The notes: generated by a model not told the origin, from the letters alone. A stretch of 42,622 nucleotides of DNA from Xanthobacteraceae bacterium (GCA_030037885.1 JASHPU010000130.1:1-42622), one strand, 5' to 3'; positions 15,906 through 24,673 are shown, counted from the first letter of the stretch. Made by a program: numbers and translations.

Positions 15906-17393
15906 GTGCTTGATCAAACTGCCGCACAACCAACCATCGTAGAATTCTGGCGCCGAAGTCGACTCCGCTCGGATGCCGTACATCGGCACCCGAACCGCAG
16001 CGCGCCGACCGCGCCGAGCATTCTATGTCGTGCATTGCGCGCCGCCTATCATCCGCGGCTGCGCAGTCCGCTCGCCGGCGAATGCTACCAGCAGATCGGT
16101 CGCACGCTACCGTCGGCGGGCAGCCTGTATCCGTTCGACATCGTGGCACTGGTGTCGACGCCCGACCGTTGCGGCCAGGCATTCCTGTACAGCGTGAGCG
16201 ACGGCAAGCTCGTGCCACTGCAAAGCCGAAGCGGCTACCAGGAGTGGCTGCGCACTGCGCTCCGGGTGACGAATGACGGTGGTGAAGTCCCGATCGCCGT
16301 CGTCGTCATGGTGCATCCCTGGCTCAGCGCCATGCGCTACGGCGAGCGGGGTATCTTCTACGCATTCCTTGATGTCGGCCATGCCGCAGCCAATATCGCG
16401 CTCGCCCTGAAGTCGTTCGGACTGCAAGCGGTCGTCCACGCCCGTTTCTGCCATGCTGCAACCGTGGCATTCCTCGGCCAGGACAAATTCTGCCGCGAGC
16501 CGGTGGCCGTTGTTACCGCCTATGGCGATGAGGCGCTGGGTTCACCTGCAGCCGAATCGGATATTGGCCCCGCGGCGGCCTCGCCCCCGTTTGGCACGCC
16601 GGGTGCCGACGAGCGCGCTTATTGGAATCATCTGCAAAGTCTCGGCATCATCGGCAATTCGTTCGACGCTTCAGACGCGGCATGTCCGCTCACCTTGCGT
16701 CCGCCGCGTCGCGGTAACATCGGGTCGCCGCTGTCGTCTGTCCGTTTGCCGCCGGCTCCGCCATTGAGCGGGCCGAGTTTTGCGCAATTTGCCGACTGCC
16801 GCGAATCGGCGCGCGGCTTTGCCGACGGTGCGCTGAGCACGAAGCGCTTCACCGCGGCGCTTGCCGCCATCGGTCGACGGCTGACCGACGATTGCGGCGG
16901 CGGACCGGCGACCGCGGTCACGGTGCGCATGGTGGTGCGCAACCTGCCCGGAATGTCCGGCGTGTTCGCCTACGATCCGCAAGTGCATTGCTTCGATCTG
17001 GTCGGCGAGGCTCCGCCTCACATTTCATTCAGACAGACCTGCATGCGCCAAAATGTGGTCGAGCATGCGGTCGCTCTCATACTCCTGTGTGCATCGGCGC
17101 ACACCGCACTGTCAGCCCGCGACGGCGCGGCGCTTCGCGAGATGCATATCCGGGCCGGCATCGTCGGCCAGCTCCTCTACCTCGGATGCGCGCAGCATGG
17201 CATCGGCGTGACCGGGATCGGCGGTTTCGACGAGCGGCTGTGCGCGAAATTGGGTTTGGTAGAGCCGCCGGACGAAGTCATCTACGTCGTCGCTGTCGGG
17301 CTTGCCGACGCCGCCGCGCGCGACAAGGAGGATCGTCACCTGGATGCCTTCCACCATCGCCGCTCCGGCTCTTTGACAAGAGCGCAATTTTAG
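15906..17393 (+). CDS. SagB/ThcOx-type FMN oxidoreductase with two nitroreductase-like domains
   Basis: The 495-residue protein consists of two nitroreductase-fold halves. The first (about 45-215) has RTLPSAGSLYPFDIVAL and SFGLQAVVHARF followed by AFLGQDKF. The second (about 290-475) has the FMN-binding start CRESARGFADG, then AGIVGQLLYLGCAQHGIGV and GIGGFDERL. Two-domain SagB-like proteins occur in bacteria outside the azole-forming peptide pathways where SagB oxidises azolines. No YcaO or precursor peptide is present here, so a different oxidation is likely, for example of a carrier-bound or N-containing intermediate (inference). GTG 15906 is preceded by GGGGCAGC; the next gene starts 10 bases after its stop. 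Confidence 0.82.
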   Translation: MLDQTAAQPTIVEFWRRSRLRSDAVHRHPNRSAPTAPSILCRALRAAYHPRLRSPLAGECYQQIGRTLPSAGSLYPFDIVALVSTPDRCGQAFLYSVSDGKLVPLQSRSGYQEWLRTALRVTNDGGEVPIAVVVMVHPWLSAMRYGERGIFYAFLDVGHAAANIALALKSFGLQAVVHARFCHAATVAFLGQDKFCREPVAVVTAYGDEALGSPAAESDIGPAAASPPFGTPGADERAYWNHLQSLGIIGNSFDASDAACPLTLRPPRRGNIGSPLSSVRLPPAPPLSGPSFAQFADCRESARGFADGALSTKRFTAALAAIGRRLTDDCGGGPATAVTVRMVVRNLPGMSGVFAYDPQVHCFDLVGEAPPHISFRQTCMRQNVVEHAVALILLCASAHTALSARDGAALREMHIRAGIVGQLLYLGCAQHGIGVTGIGGFDERLCAKLGLVEPPDEVIYVVAVGLADAAARDKEDRHLDAFHHRRSGSLTRAQF

Positions 17394-17403
17394 GAGTGCA
17401 CGA

Positions 17404-18231
17404 ATGGCAACGGTCATGGTCGGCAAAAGCGAGATCTTCTATGAATGGCTTGGCGAGCGGCGCCATTGCGGCCCGGTTTTGGTGCCGGTCAACACCTTGA
17501 TATCGGACTCGCGGATTCTGCGCGAGCTCCTGCAGCCGAACGAGGACATCCCGGCGATTCTGCTGATCGACAATACCAACCGCGGCCGCTCGACCTATAC
17601 CGACGAGCCGATTTCGCTTGCCAGCCAGGTCGAGGAAATCCACGCCGTCATCGAGGCTGAACAGGTGGCGGCGCCGGTCTGGATGGGCCTCTCGTCGGTC
17701 AACTCGCTCGCTTATCGGGCGGCGGCGGCCATTCCAAGCTCCGGGCTGGTATTCGTTTCACCGATTTTCACCTTCGGCCTGCATCGCCGGGTCCGCATCG
17801 CCCGCGACCTCCTGCTGCAATCGCTAAACGACACCAGTTTCCGACAATTCATGCAGTTGATGTCGTTGATCGCTCACGGTTCGCATTATCTGGAGACCGA
17901 TCGCTTCGGCGCGATGTCGAGACTCAAGGTTCTCCGTGAGTGCTACACGCCGGAGCAATTCGCCATTGTGCTGCGCCAAAGCTTTTTCCCCGAACCTGAC
18001 GATGAACGCATTTTCCGCAGCGTGTCGTGTCCAGTGCTTGCCGTCTGCGGCGCGGAAGAGGCGATTGAGCCTTTGCGCCTGCTCCACCAGGTCCTCTCGT
18101 ACCTGCCAAAGCCGCGGTTGGTGACCTTGGATTGCGGGCATCAGGTCATGATCGAAGCCAAGGACGAGCTCATGGCGCATTTGCGGCTGTTCATGAAGGG
18201 CCTCGGCGTAAGGCAATTGGCGCATGCTTGA
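17404..18231 (+). CDS. Alpha/beta hydrolase-fold protein
   Basis: The 275-residue cytoplasmic protein has an alpha/beta hydrolase layout: N-terminal strand VLVPVNTL, oxyanion region IDNTNRGRST, nucleophile elbow MGLSSVNS (G-x-S-x-V, so the last Gly is replaced), acid region PVLAVCGAEEAIEP and His in LDCGHQVM. The acid appears to be Glu rather than Asp. It could be a thioesterase, hydrolase or, with the weakened elbow, a non-hydrolytic member of the fold. GGAG lies before the ATG; the 3' end overlaps the following acyl-CoA dehydrogenase by 8 bases, so the two are made together. Confidence 0.78.
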   Translation: MATVMVGKSEIFYEWLGERRHCGPVLVPVNTLISDSRILRELLQPNEDIPAILLIDNTNRGRSTYTDEPISLASQVEEIHAVIEAEQVAAPVWMGLSSVNSLAYRAAAAIPSSGLVFVSPIFTFGLHRRVRIARDLLLQSLNDTSFRQFMQLMSLIAHGSHYLETDRFGAMSRLKVLRECYTPEQFAIVLRQSFFPEPDDERIFRSVSCPVLAVCGAEEAIEPLRLLHQVLSYLPKPRLVTLDCGHQVMIEAKDELMAHLRLFMKGLGVRQLAHA

Positions 18232-19375
18232 CCATCCGCATATCGCCGGTGACGTGCGTGCCGAGCATCGCGACCTCAGGCAAGCGGCCTGCGATTTCTT
18301 CACCGACCGCAACGTCGCAGGCTGGTGCGTGCGGCCCGACGGTTTTGTCGCTCGGGAATTCTGGAACGAGCTCGGCCGGCAAGGTTTCACCGGCGTTTCC
18401 ATTCCGGCGGACATGGGCGGCCGCGGCCTGGCTCTGACCGGCTGCATCGCGCTTTTGGAGGCGGTCAGCCAGCTCAGCGACGTCGGCATTGCACTTGGCT
18501 TGCACGTTCAGAACGAAGTCACTTCGCATTGGCTGCTGGTGAGCCGAAACCGTGCCTTGACAAAAAAATATTTGCCCGAACTCGCGCGTGGCCGGCTGGT
18601 AGGCTGTACGTGCCACACCGACACGGACCCAAAAAACCCGACGCTCGTCAGACGGGATGGGAGCCTGCTGCGTATAACAGGAAGCAAGTCGTACGTCGTC
18701 AATGCGGTCCATGCCGATCTCTGCTTCGTCGTGGGCGAACTGGACGGACAGAAGGTCACGGTCTTGCTCGACAAGGCGACGCCGGGGGTGGGCGTCGGCG
18801 AAATCTACGACAAGTTCGGATCAAGACGGATCGACCAAGCCAGCATTGTCTTCGACGACGTAGCGGTGCCGGTCGACAATCTGGTTTCGGCTCCCGGCAT
18901 TCAGCAGTTGCTACAGTGGAATCACGTGATGACGCGGGCTCGATTCTGCACCGCCGTGGATGCGTATTACCGGCTGCGCGATCTTCTCGCTGAGGCCCGC
19001 AAAGTCGGGCGCAACAAAAACGTGGCCGGCAAGCCATTCTTCGCGCATGTCGTCAACCGCCAGGCCTACGCCAATGCTTGGGTCGATTTGGTGCTGCTGC
19101 GCGCCGGCATCGCCGACGGCTATCGGCATCTCATACAAGGACGAACGCCAACCGCTCGGATCGCCGGCCTCAAGGGTTATGCGGTCGATCGGTTATGCAA
19201 CTTCGCGGCGTTGTGCATGGACTGGCAGGGCGGGCGCGCTGCCTCAACCGACAACGTGTTTGCGCGCGCCTATGTTCAAGCGCTGGCACTGCGCATGGTC
19301 GCCGGCAGCCAAATGACCATGCGAGAACTTGCCAATAATTCATTCCAGGGGCGAGTGGAGGCGAACGCAGCATGA
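18224..19375 (+). CDS. Acyl-CoA dehydrogenase family protein, divergent
   Basis: The 383-residue protein has the acyl-CoA dehydrogenase N-terminal domain (FWNELGRQGFTGVSIPADMG), a middle FAD loop LVGCTCHTDTDPKN and IVFDDVAVPVDNLV. The usual C-terminal Y-E-G-T catalytic segment is absent; the corresponding part reads RMVAGSQMTMRELAN. The catalytic base may be displaced, as in isovaleryl-type enzymes, or the reaction may differ. It overlaps the hydrolase gene before it and shares ATGA with the AMP ligase after it. With a ligase and ACP immediately downstream, the substrate is likely ACP-bound. In triacsin biosynthesis a similar enzyme oxidises an ACP-bound hydrazine, a tempting but untested parallel. 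Confidence 0.82.
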   Translation: MLDHPHIAGDVRAEHRDLRQAACDFFTDRNVAGWCVRPDGFVAREFWNELGRQGFTGVSIPADMGGRGLALTGCIALLEAVSQLSDVGIALGLHVQNEVTSHWLLVSRNRALTKKYLPELARGRLVGCTCHTDTDPKNPTLVRRDGSLLRITGSKSYVVNAVHADLCFVVGELDGQKVTVLLDKATPGVGVGEIYDKFGSRRIDQASIVFDDVAVPVDNLVSAPGIQQLLQWNHVMTRARFCTAVDAYYRLRDLLAEARKVGRNKNVAGKPFFAHVVNRQAYANAWVDLVLLRAGIADGYRHLIQGRTPTARIAGLKGYAVDRLCNFAALCMDWQGGRAASTDNVFARAYVQALALRMVAGSQMTMRELANNSFQGRVEANAA

Positions 19376-20853
19376 GCGGGTCCGTTCCCGAATCCAGTTC
19401 AGGGCCGCGTCGGCTGGCGGCCTATGCCATGGCGGCGCTGGCTCGTCATGGCGAGCGGCCGGCGCTTGCCGTTCATGGTACGTGGCTGAGCTACGCCGAC
19501 GTCGCGGGCCGGATCCGCGCCTATGCGAAGGAAATCAACGATCTGGCTATGCCGGAGCACAGCCTCGTCGGCGTCAATCTGAAAACAACGGGCGATTACG
19601 TCATAGCCTATTACGGGCTGCTGTGTGCCGGACATCTGCCGTTTCTGATCGATGTCAACTTTCAACGCGGCGAGCTTGACGCGATCCATGAAGGTTGCGG
19701 ACTTTCGCATATTTTGATCGACCGAGGCCGATCCGAGACATTTCCGCTGCCGCGTCGACGCACCGTGTCCTTGACGATGACGCCCCATGCACTGCTTGAG
19801 CTCGCGGTGGGCGGCAATCATGCGGCGCCGCTGCCGTCGACCGGGACCTGCCGCTTCACGACCGGCACCACCGGCTGTCCGAAGTGCATCGAGTTCGCCT
19901 CCGAGGTGGTGATTGCGGCTGCCGAGAACTGGGTGGAGGGGACCGGGCTCGATTCGGACGACTGCATTCTTTGCGCGGCGGCGTTGTCGAATGGGCTTGC
20001 CTTCAATACGTCGCTGTTGGCGACGCTGATCAGCGGGGCACGGCTTTGCTTCGCCAGTAGCCCGCCGACGCCGTCACGCGTGGCCGCGGCCCTGGCGGCG
20101 GACCGTATCACCCGGCTCGTGGCATTTCCGGCAATCTATCAGTCATTGGTGGCAGCAACGGACATCGATCAGAGCGGGTTGCTCGAGTTGCGGCATGCGA
20201 TCAGTGCCGGCGCTCGGTTGCCGCAGGAGATTCGCGATCGCTTTACCGCGCGCTGGGGCGTGCCGATCTCCGACTATTACGGTGTCGCCGAAACCGGCCC
20301 GATAACTTTCGAGCCGACTAACGAGGTCAACAGCGGGCTCGGCCGGCCGCTTCCCGGTTGTACGCTGCGGATCGACGCCGGCAAGGACAACGGCATCGGC
20401 GAAGTTCTCGTGCATACCACGTCGATGGCAAGTCGATATTTGAACTTTCCGGGCCTGTTCGAGCAGCGGCTCACTGCCGACGGCTTTTACCGTACTGGCG
20501 ATCTCGGCTTGATCGATGATGGCAGGCTGTTTCTGAACGGTCGGATCGGCAGCGGCCTAAACCTTGCCGGCCGTAACATCGATCCCGAGGAAATCCTCGG
20601 CGTGGTGATGCGCTCCCCCGGAGTGACGGATGCCTGCCTGATGGAAGATGTCGATGACCTGGGCAACCCGGTCCTGCATCTCGTCGTGGCGCCACCGGGC
20701 CGCGTCAAGCGCTCGGAAATCGTCAGCATGCTTCGTGCGGAACTTGCGCCTTACAAGACGCCGGGACGCATTACTTTCGTCGACGACATTCCGCGCAGCG
20801 GCATCGGCAAGCCGGTTCTGAGCGCCGTTCGCGCCGCGGTGGCGAGGCAATGA
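19372..20853 (+). CDS. Acyl-ACP/CoA ligase (AMP-forming)
   Basis: An ANL-superfamily enzyme of 493 residues. Core motifs: the P-loop TTGTTGCPKCIEF (an unusual Cys-rich form of SGTTGxPK), SDYYGVAETGPITFEP, the TGDL motif FYRTGDLGLIDDG, the hinge GRIGSGLNLAGRNIDPEEI and the A10 lysine SGIGKPVLSAV. It lacks the length of CoA ligases with extra domains. An ACP gene begins 41 bases after its stop, so it most likely loads that ACP. The ATG overlaps the acyl-CoA dehydrogenase stop. The substrate cannot be read from the sequence. Confidence 0.87.
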   Translation: MSGSVPESSSGPRRLAAYAMAALARHGERPALAVHGTWLSYADVAGRIRAYAKEINDLAMPEHSLVGVNLKTTGDYVIAYYGLLCAGHLPFLIDVNFQRGELDAIHEGCGLSHILIDRGRSETFPLPRRRTVSLTMTPHALLELAVGGNHAAPLPSTGTCRFTTGTTGCPKCIEFASEVVIAAAENWVEGTGLDSDDCILCAAALSNGLAFNTSLLATLISGARLCFASSPPTPSRVAAALAADRITRLVAFPAIYQSLVAATDIDQSGLLELRHAISAGARLPQEIRDRFTARWGVPISDYYGVAETGPITFEPTNEVNSGLGRPLPGCTLRIDAGKDNGIGEVLVHTTSMASRYLNFPGLFEQRLTADGFYRTGDLGLIDDGRLFLNGRIGSGLNLAGRNIDPEEILGVVMRSPGVTDACLMEDVDDLGNPVLHLVVAPPGRVKRSEIVSMLRAELAPYKTPGRITFVDDIPRSGIGKPVLSAVRAAVARQ

Positions 20854-20893
20854 AGCCGTGCGTTCCCGTCGTTCCTCGAATGGATGGAGTCAC

Positions 20894-21145
20894 ATGGATC
20901 AGATCGTTCGACAAATCAGAGCGCTGGCACTGCACGCCGGCGCCGGCAATTTCACGGAAGCCGAGCTCGACGGCGCGAATGGCTCGCTCAGCGAGCTTGG
21001 CTTCACGTCGCTGAGCTACATCAGCCTGATCGAGGCGCTGGAAAAGACATTCGGCATCATCATCGATCCGGAAACCGATCCGGCCTTCCTCGAATCGCTT
21101 GATACCATCGCCTGCTTCGTCGCCGGCCAGCTCGGCTGGGCTTAG
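20894..21145 (+). CDS. Acyl carrier protein with T-S attachment motif
   Basis: An 83-residue ACP. The phosphopantetheine site is SELGFTSLSYISLIEAL; Ser39 is in place but the usual Asp before it is Thr. Helix 3 and the following loop read KTFGIIIDPETDP. GGAG lies 4 bases before ATG 20894; an upstream in-frame ATG at 20858 has no site. Placed directly after the AMP ligase, it is presumably its acceptor, and the phosphopantetheinyl transferase at 35855-36589 could activate it. Confidence 0.87.
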   Translation: MDQIVRQIRALALHAGAGNFTEAELDGANGSLSELGFTSLSYISLIEALEKTFGIIIDPETDPAFLESLDTIACFVAGQLGWA

Positions 21146-21169
21146 ATCGTGCCAGGCCAGGGTCACGTC

Positions 21170-21931
21170 ATGCAAACCACCGTTAACAGTCCCGATATGG
21201 ATCTCGCAAGTCTGCCGTTGCGCAAGCAATTGACCGTTGCCTCGCATATTCTGTTCGTCGCGGGTCAGAACGATATCAATAACGGCCAGGTCTCAGCGCG
21301 TTTTGGCCGGGCCGATCGATTTTGGGTGAAGGCGCCCGCGCTTGGCTTCGATGAGGTCACCGAGAACAGTTTTCTTGAACTGGCGGTCGACGGCGGGACT
21401 ATTTTCAGAGGCGCCGGCCATCGCCCGCCGGAATGGCCGATCCATTCTCGGGTCTATCGGTCGCGTCCGGACATCAATGCCATCGTCCACACCCACGCGT
21501 TCCACGCCACGGTGTTCTCGGCGACCGGCATGCCGCTCTTGCCGATCAGTCACGATGGATGCCTGTTTCACAAGCGGGTCAATATCTTTTCCGCCACGAC
21601 CAATACCATACTAGACATCGAAACCGGCGATCGCGTCGCTGCCGCTCTTGCCGACAATTTTGCCGTCATTCTCAAGAATCACGGCATCGTGACGGTCGGC
21701 CGCAATATCAAGGAAGCGACCGTGCTTGCGCTGTTGTTGGAGCGGGCGTGCGCGGTGCAACTGGCAATTCCAAGCGGCGCATCCATCGATGCTTCGCCCG
21801 ACGACGACGTCGCGCAAAAGAACCAGTTCATTTTCAGTGACGCGGCGATCGCGACATACTGGGATTACTACCGGCGGCGGCTGTCGCGGGCGAGCATGGC
21901 CACGCAATTGCCGGAAGCCAGACCGTTCTGA
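21170..21931 (+). CDS. Class II aldolase/adducin-family protein
   Basis: The 253-residue protein belongs to the fuculose-phosphate aldolase/adducin fold. Zinc-binding His residues are visible in WPIHSRVY, NAIVHTHAFHA and ILKNHGIVTVG. The early DINNGQVSAR and the LAVDGG loop fit the family. Members catalyse zinc-assisted aldol cleavage, decarboxylation or dehydration on small hydroxy-acids, so it may form or break a C-C bond on a pathway building block. ATG 21170 is preceded by AGGG; GTG 21149 adds seven residues and is also possible. Confidence 0.83.
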   Translation: MQTTVNSPDMDLASLPLRKQLTVASHILFVAGQNDINNGQVSARFGRADRFWVKAPALGFDEVTENSFLELAVDGGTIFRGAGHRPPEWPIHSRVYRSRPDINAIVHTHAFHATVFSATGMPLLPISHDGCLFHKRVNIFSATTNTILDIETGDRVAAALADNFAVILKNHGIVTVGRNIKEATVLALLLERACAVQLAIPSGASIDASPDDDVAQKNQFIFSDAAIATYWDYYRRRLSRASMATQLPEARPF

Positions 21932-21958
21932 TCCACGCCAGCCGCATGGGGTACCGGT

Positions 21959-22864
21959 ATGCTGTTCCATGCACCATCCGTGGACTGGGTTCTATCGATC
22001 GGCCATCGCTTAGACTTCGCGCCTGCCAGCTGTCGGATCGAAGATCAGCTGGCGGTCGGCTCGCTTCTGGACGCGTTTTTGGACGATCACGAACGGTCGT
22101 TTGTGTCGCAGCAAGCTGCCGGCGCCCGCATCAGACTGGGATTCTTTCCGTCGAATAGGCGTTCCGACGCAGAGCCCGCCATGGCGCCAGGCATTTTGCT
22201 CGATGTATGGCGGGAGCAATGTTTGGCGGATCCGGATCTGCGGTGCGATTTGGTGGTGCGTCGCAGCAGTGGCAGCGGCGCGGCCAACGAACTTATTTTG
22301 GATTTGACGTTCCCCCATGCGCAAAGGAGCGTCGCGACCCCTCCCGCTAGCTCGCCGTGCATCAGCAGCGTGTTGCTCTCTACGCCGGTTGCGCTCGCGA
22401 CCGACCGCCGTTTCTTCGACATCCTGACGAGGTACGCCTTCTATCAGGGCGTCCTCGCCAGCGTTTATGCGGAACGAATAATCGCGGCGATGCGCATACA
22501 GCTCTCACCCGATTCCATAGGCGTAGTCACCCAGCTGGATTATCTGCCGCTGACGGATCTGGAGTGTGAGGCCGATCTACTGCTGGCTTTCCGCGAGGAA
22601 CTCTCTGAGCGCGATCAAGCACCAGCGCCGGTCCAATTCTGCGCATTCGCCTTGGCGGCGACGCGGCTGCTGTTGCAATTGCTTCTTCTATGCCAGGAAT
22701 GCCTGGCCTATTGGCGTTGCTCGCTGGCGTTGCGGGGGGCCGATGGGACGACGCACGCGTTGCCGACAGCCGTGGAAGTATGCACACCACTCGCCGGGCC
22801 CCGAGGACTGGGGCGTTTGTTGGCGTCTCTGCTGGTCACCGCTAGAACTTTTGATAGTAACTAG
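21959..22864 (+). CDS. Protein of unknown function, last gene of arm 2
   Basis: I do not recognise this 301-residue protein. It is soluble in its first two thirds (MLFHAPSVDWVLSIGHRLDF, LTRYAFYQGVLAS) and has a Leu- and Cys-rich hydrophobic stretch near residues 228-252 (ALAATRLLLQLLLLCQECL). No catalytic pattern stands out. It starts 27 bases after the aldolase and reads in the same direction, so it belongs to the operon. Its stop falls right at the edge of the IS256-like remnant, so the C-terminus may be cut or altered. Confidence 0.55.
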   Translation: MLFHAPSVDWVLSIGHRLDFAPASCRIEDQLAVGSLLDAFLDDHERSFVSQQAAGARIRLGFFPSNRRSDAEPAMAPGILLDVWREQCLADPDLRCDLVVRRSSGSGAANELILDLTFPHAQRSVATPPASSPCISSVLLSTPVALATDRRFFDILTRYAFYQGVLASVYAERIIAAMRIQLSPDSIGVVTQLDYLPLTDLECEADLLLAFREELSERDQAPAPVQFCAFALAATRLLLQLLLLCQECLAYWRCSLALRGADGTTHALPTAVEVCTPLAGPRGLGRLLASLLVTARTFDSN

Positions 22865-22865
22865 A

Positions 22866-23254
22866 TGTTGTTCGCCTTAATATGTCGGTAGCTTTTGGAG
22901 TCGTCCGTTTTTGGTAGCACATCAGTTGTCCGCTTTTGGGTTTGGTGCGCGGCGGGAAACGGCGGTAATAGCCATTGCGCCGATCGGCAGCGGCGTCGGC
23001 TTCGAGTTGATCGAGGTACAGGTCGACGGCCGGGGCCATCTGCTGCTCGATGATCGCGGCGACAGCCCTGGCGAGCGAACGGCCGGAACCCTTCGCCCCA
23101 AGCCAGGCCGTCCACCTGCATCGCCTTCAAATGCCACCGATAAACTCTCAATCGTCGTAGCTCGCTGTGACAGGGGGGTGCTCCTTTTGTAGGCTTGGCA
23201 GCCGCAGTTGGCGTACCCCTTCCTGCCTCTGACACAGAATCCCTTACGTCACCC
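22866..23254 (-). mobile_element. IS256/Mutator-type element remnant, outer end at 23254
   Basis: Read on the minus strand from 23254, the element begins with GGGTGACGTAAGGGATTCTG, then a transposase start with WHLKAMQVDGLAWGEG. A frame change follows, then SLARAVAAIIEQQMAPAV, DLYLDQLEADAAADRR and NGYYRRF, the N-terminal pattern of IS256-family transposases. All catalytic parts are missing. Inside it, toward 22866, are two similar short blocks AAAAGCGGACAACT and AAAAACGGACGACT, perhaps the end of another element. A copy of the same outer end is inverted at 36858. Confidence 0.7.
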
Positions 23255-23269
23255 GACAGTCTATTAATA

Positions 23270-23298
23270 TTGACGTGCGAGCGACTACTCTCTATAGT
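23270..23298 (+). promoter_or_regulatory. Strong predicted sigma-70-type promoter of arm 3
   Basis: TTGACG (23270-23275) and TATAGT (23293-23298) are exactly 17 bases apart, 45 bases before the first ATG at 23344. The promoter starts only 16 bases inside the IS256-like end. It should drive the ten-gene plus-strand run to 33590. Confidence 0.65.
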
Positions 23299-23343
23299 AC
23301 AACGTCAGGTAAAGTGCGATAAACAGCAAATAGCGGAAACCGC

Positions 23344-24666
23344 ATGTCTAGTGCCGTCGACGCGCTAAGTCCGCGGTCGCATTATCAATGCGTAGGAGTG
23401 GGAGCCGGCCCCTCGAATCTCAGTGTGGCCGCGCTGCTTCACCATCACCGCGAGATACGCAATGTGTTTTTCGAGCAAAAGCCGGAATTCTCCTGGCACG
23501 ACGAGATGTTCTTTGTGGCGTCGAGTCTGCAGGTCTCAATGTTCAAGGACCTGGTAACACTCGCCGATCCGACGAACTACTTCTCGTTCATTTCTTATCT
23601 GCATGCCAACGGCCGCATCTATCATTTCCTGAACGCCCAATTCGATCGCGTATCGCGCATTGAGTTCCGCAATTACCTAAAATGGGCCAGCGACGCAAAT
23701 AGGAACATCCGATACGGGGAAAAGGTCGTCCGTATCGATTTCGACGGAAGCTTTGTCGTAGAAACCACCAAAAGCAGAGTAACGGCCGAAAACATCGTGA
23801 TTGGCGTCGGCACGGAGCCCCACCTTCCAAGCTTCGTCAACGGCAACCTAGGCGAAACGCAATTTCACGTCAGCGAGTTTTCCTCAAGGTCCGGCAATCT
23901 CGGCAACAAAGATGTTCTCATCGTCGGCGGCGGGCAATCCGGCGCCGAGGCCGTATTCGACCTGATTTCGCGCAAGGGCCAGTCGGCGCCGGCGACAGTC
24001 ACCTGGGTCTCGAAGCGCGAGAACTTTTTCCCACTGGACGATTCGCCGTTTACCAACGATTTCTTCATGCCGTGCCACTCCAATCACTTTTATGAGCAGG
24101 AATATACGGCGCGCCGAGCTTTCGTCGAACGAAACGTTCTTGGAAGCGACGGTATCTCCGAACAAACACTTCGTCATATTTATCAACGTCTCTATACATT
24201 ACGCTTCATCGACAACGCGCCTCCCGCTGTTGCGCTGCTGCCGGATCGCATTGCCGGCGGGTTATACCGCGACGGCGCCCGGTGGGTGCTCGAAGTTGAC
24301 CACATGCAGAGCCGGCGCCGCGAACTCGTCGGCGCCGACGTTGTCATTTGGGCCACGGGGTTCCGGTCCGCTAAAATGGAATTTCTCGCGCCGTTGCTGA
24401 ACCGGCTGCAGCGCGAGGAAACTGAGTTCAAAATCAATTCCGAATTCGCCGTGCTATGGGACGGCCCCCCCGATAGGCGCATTTTTCTATTGAATGCGGC
24501 GCGCCACCAGCGCGGCCTACCCGATCCGAATCTCAGCCTGACAGCGTGGCGCAGCCAACGAATCATCGATTGCATCCGGGGCACTTCGCGGGCTGACGTT
24601 CCGCAGTTGCCCTCGTTTATCAGTTGGGCGGCGGCGGCGCCTGCAGCAGAGCGACGGAATATTTGA
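23344..24666 (+). CDS. L-lysine/L-ornithine N-hydroxylase (flavin N-monooxygenase)
   Basis: This 440-residue enzyme of the IucD/SidA/PvdA family hydroxylates the side-chain amine of lysine or ornithine with NADPH and O2. FAD site: CVGVGAGPSNLSVAALL (residues about 16-32). Substrate and flavin segments SWHDEMFF, LVTLADPTNYFSFISYL, NADPH site DVLIVGGGQSGAEAVFDL (about 193) and the ATGF motif VIWATGFRS are all present. Unlike a siderophore locus, no receptor or aerobactin-type synthetase is near. The next genes are a DAO-like enzyme and a cupin-MetRS fusion, so it matches Spb38/Tri26, which supply N6-hydroxylysine for hydrazine formation. Lysine rather than ornithine is therefore inferred from context. 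Confidence 0.9.
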   Translation: MSSAVDALSPRSHYQCVGVGAGPSNLSVAALLHHHREIRNVFFEQKPEFSWHDEMFFVASSLQVSMFKDLVTLADPTNYFSFISYLHANGRIYHFLNAQFDRVSRIEFRNYLKWASDANRNIRYGEKVVRIDFDGSFVVETTKSRVTAENIVIGVGTEPHLPSFVNGNLGETQFHVSEFSSRSGNLGNKDVLIVGGGQSGAEAVFDLISRKGQSAPATVTWVSKRENFFPLDDSPFTNDFFMPCHSNHFYEQEYTARRAFVERNVLGSDGISEQTLRHIYQRLYTLRFIDNAPPAVALLPDRIAGGLYRDGARWVLEVDHMQSRRRELVGADVVIWATGFRSAKMEFLAPLLNRLQREETEFKINSEFAVLWDGPPDRRIFLLNAARHQRGLPDPNLSLTAWRSQRIIDCIRGTSRADVPQLPSFISWAAAAPAAERRNI

Positions 24667-24673
24667 GGGCCAC

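Noticed and set aside
15906..17393. Azole-forming peptide (RiPP) cluster based on the SagB-like gene
   Set aside because: No YcaO cyclodehydratase, E1-like protein or short precursor peptide was found within several kb.
23344..24666. Siderophore locus with ornithine hydroxylase
   Set aside because: The N-hydroxylase alone would suit, but no TonB receptor, iron transporter or aerobactin-type synthetase is present, and the next two genes match the hydrazine set.
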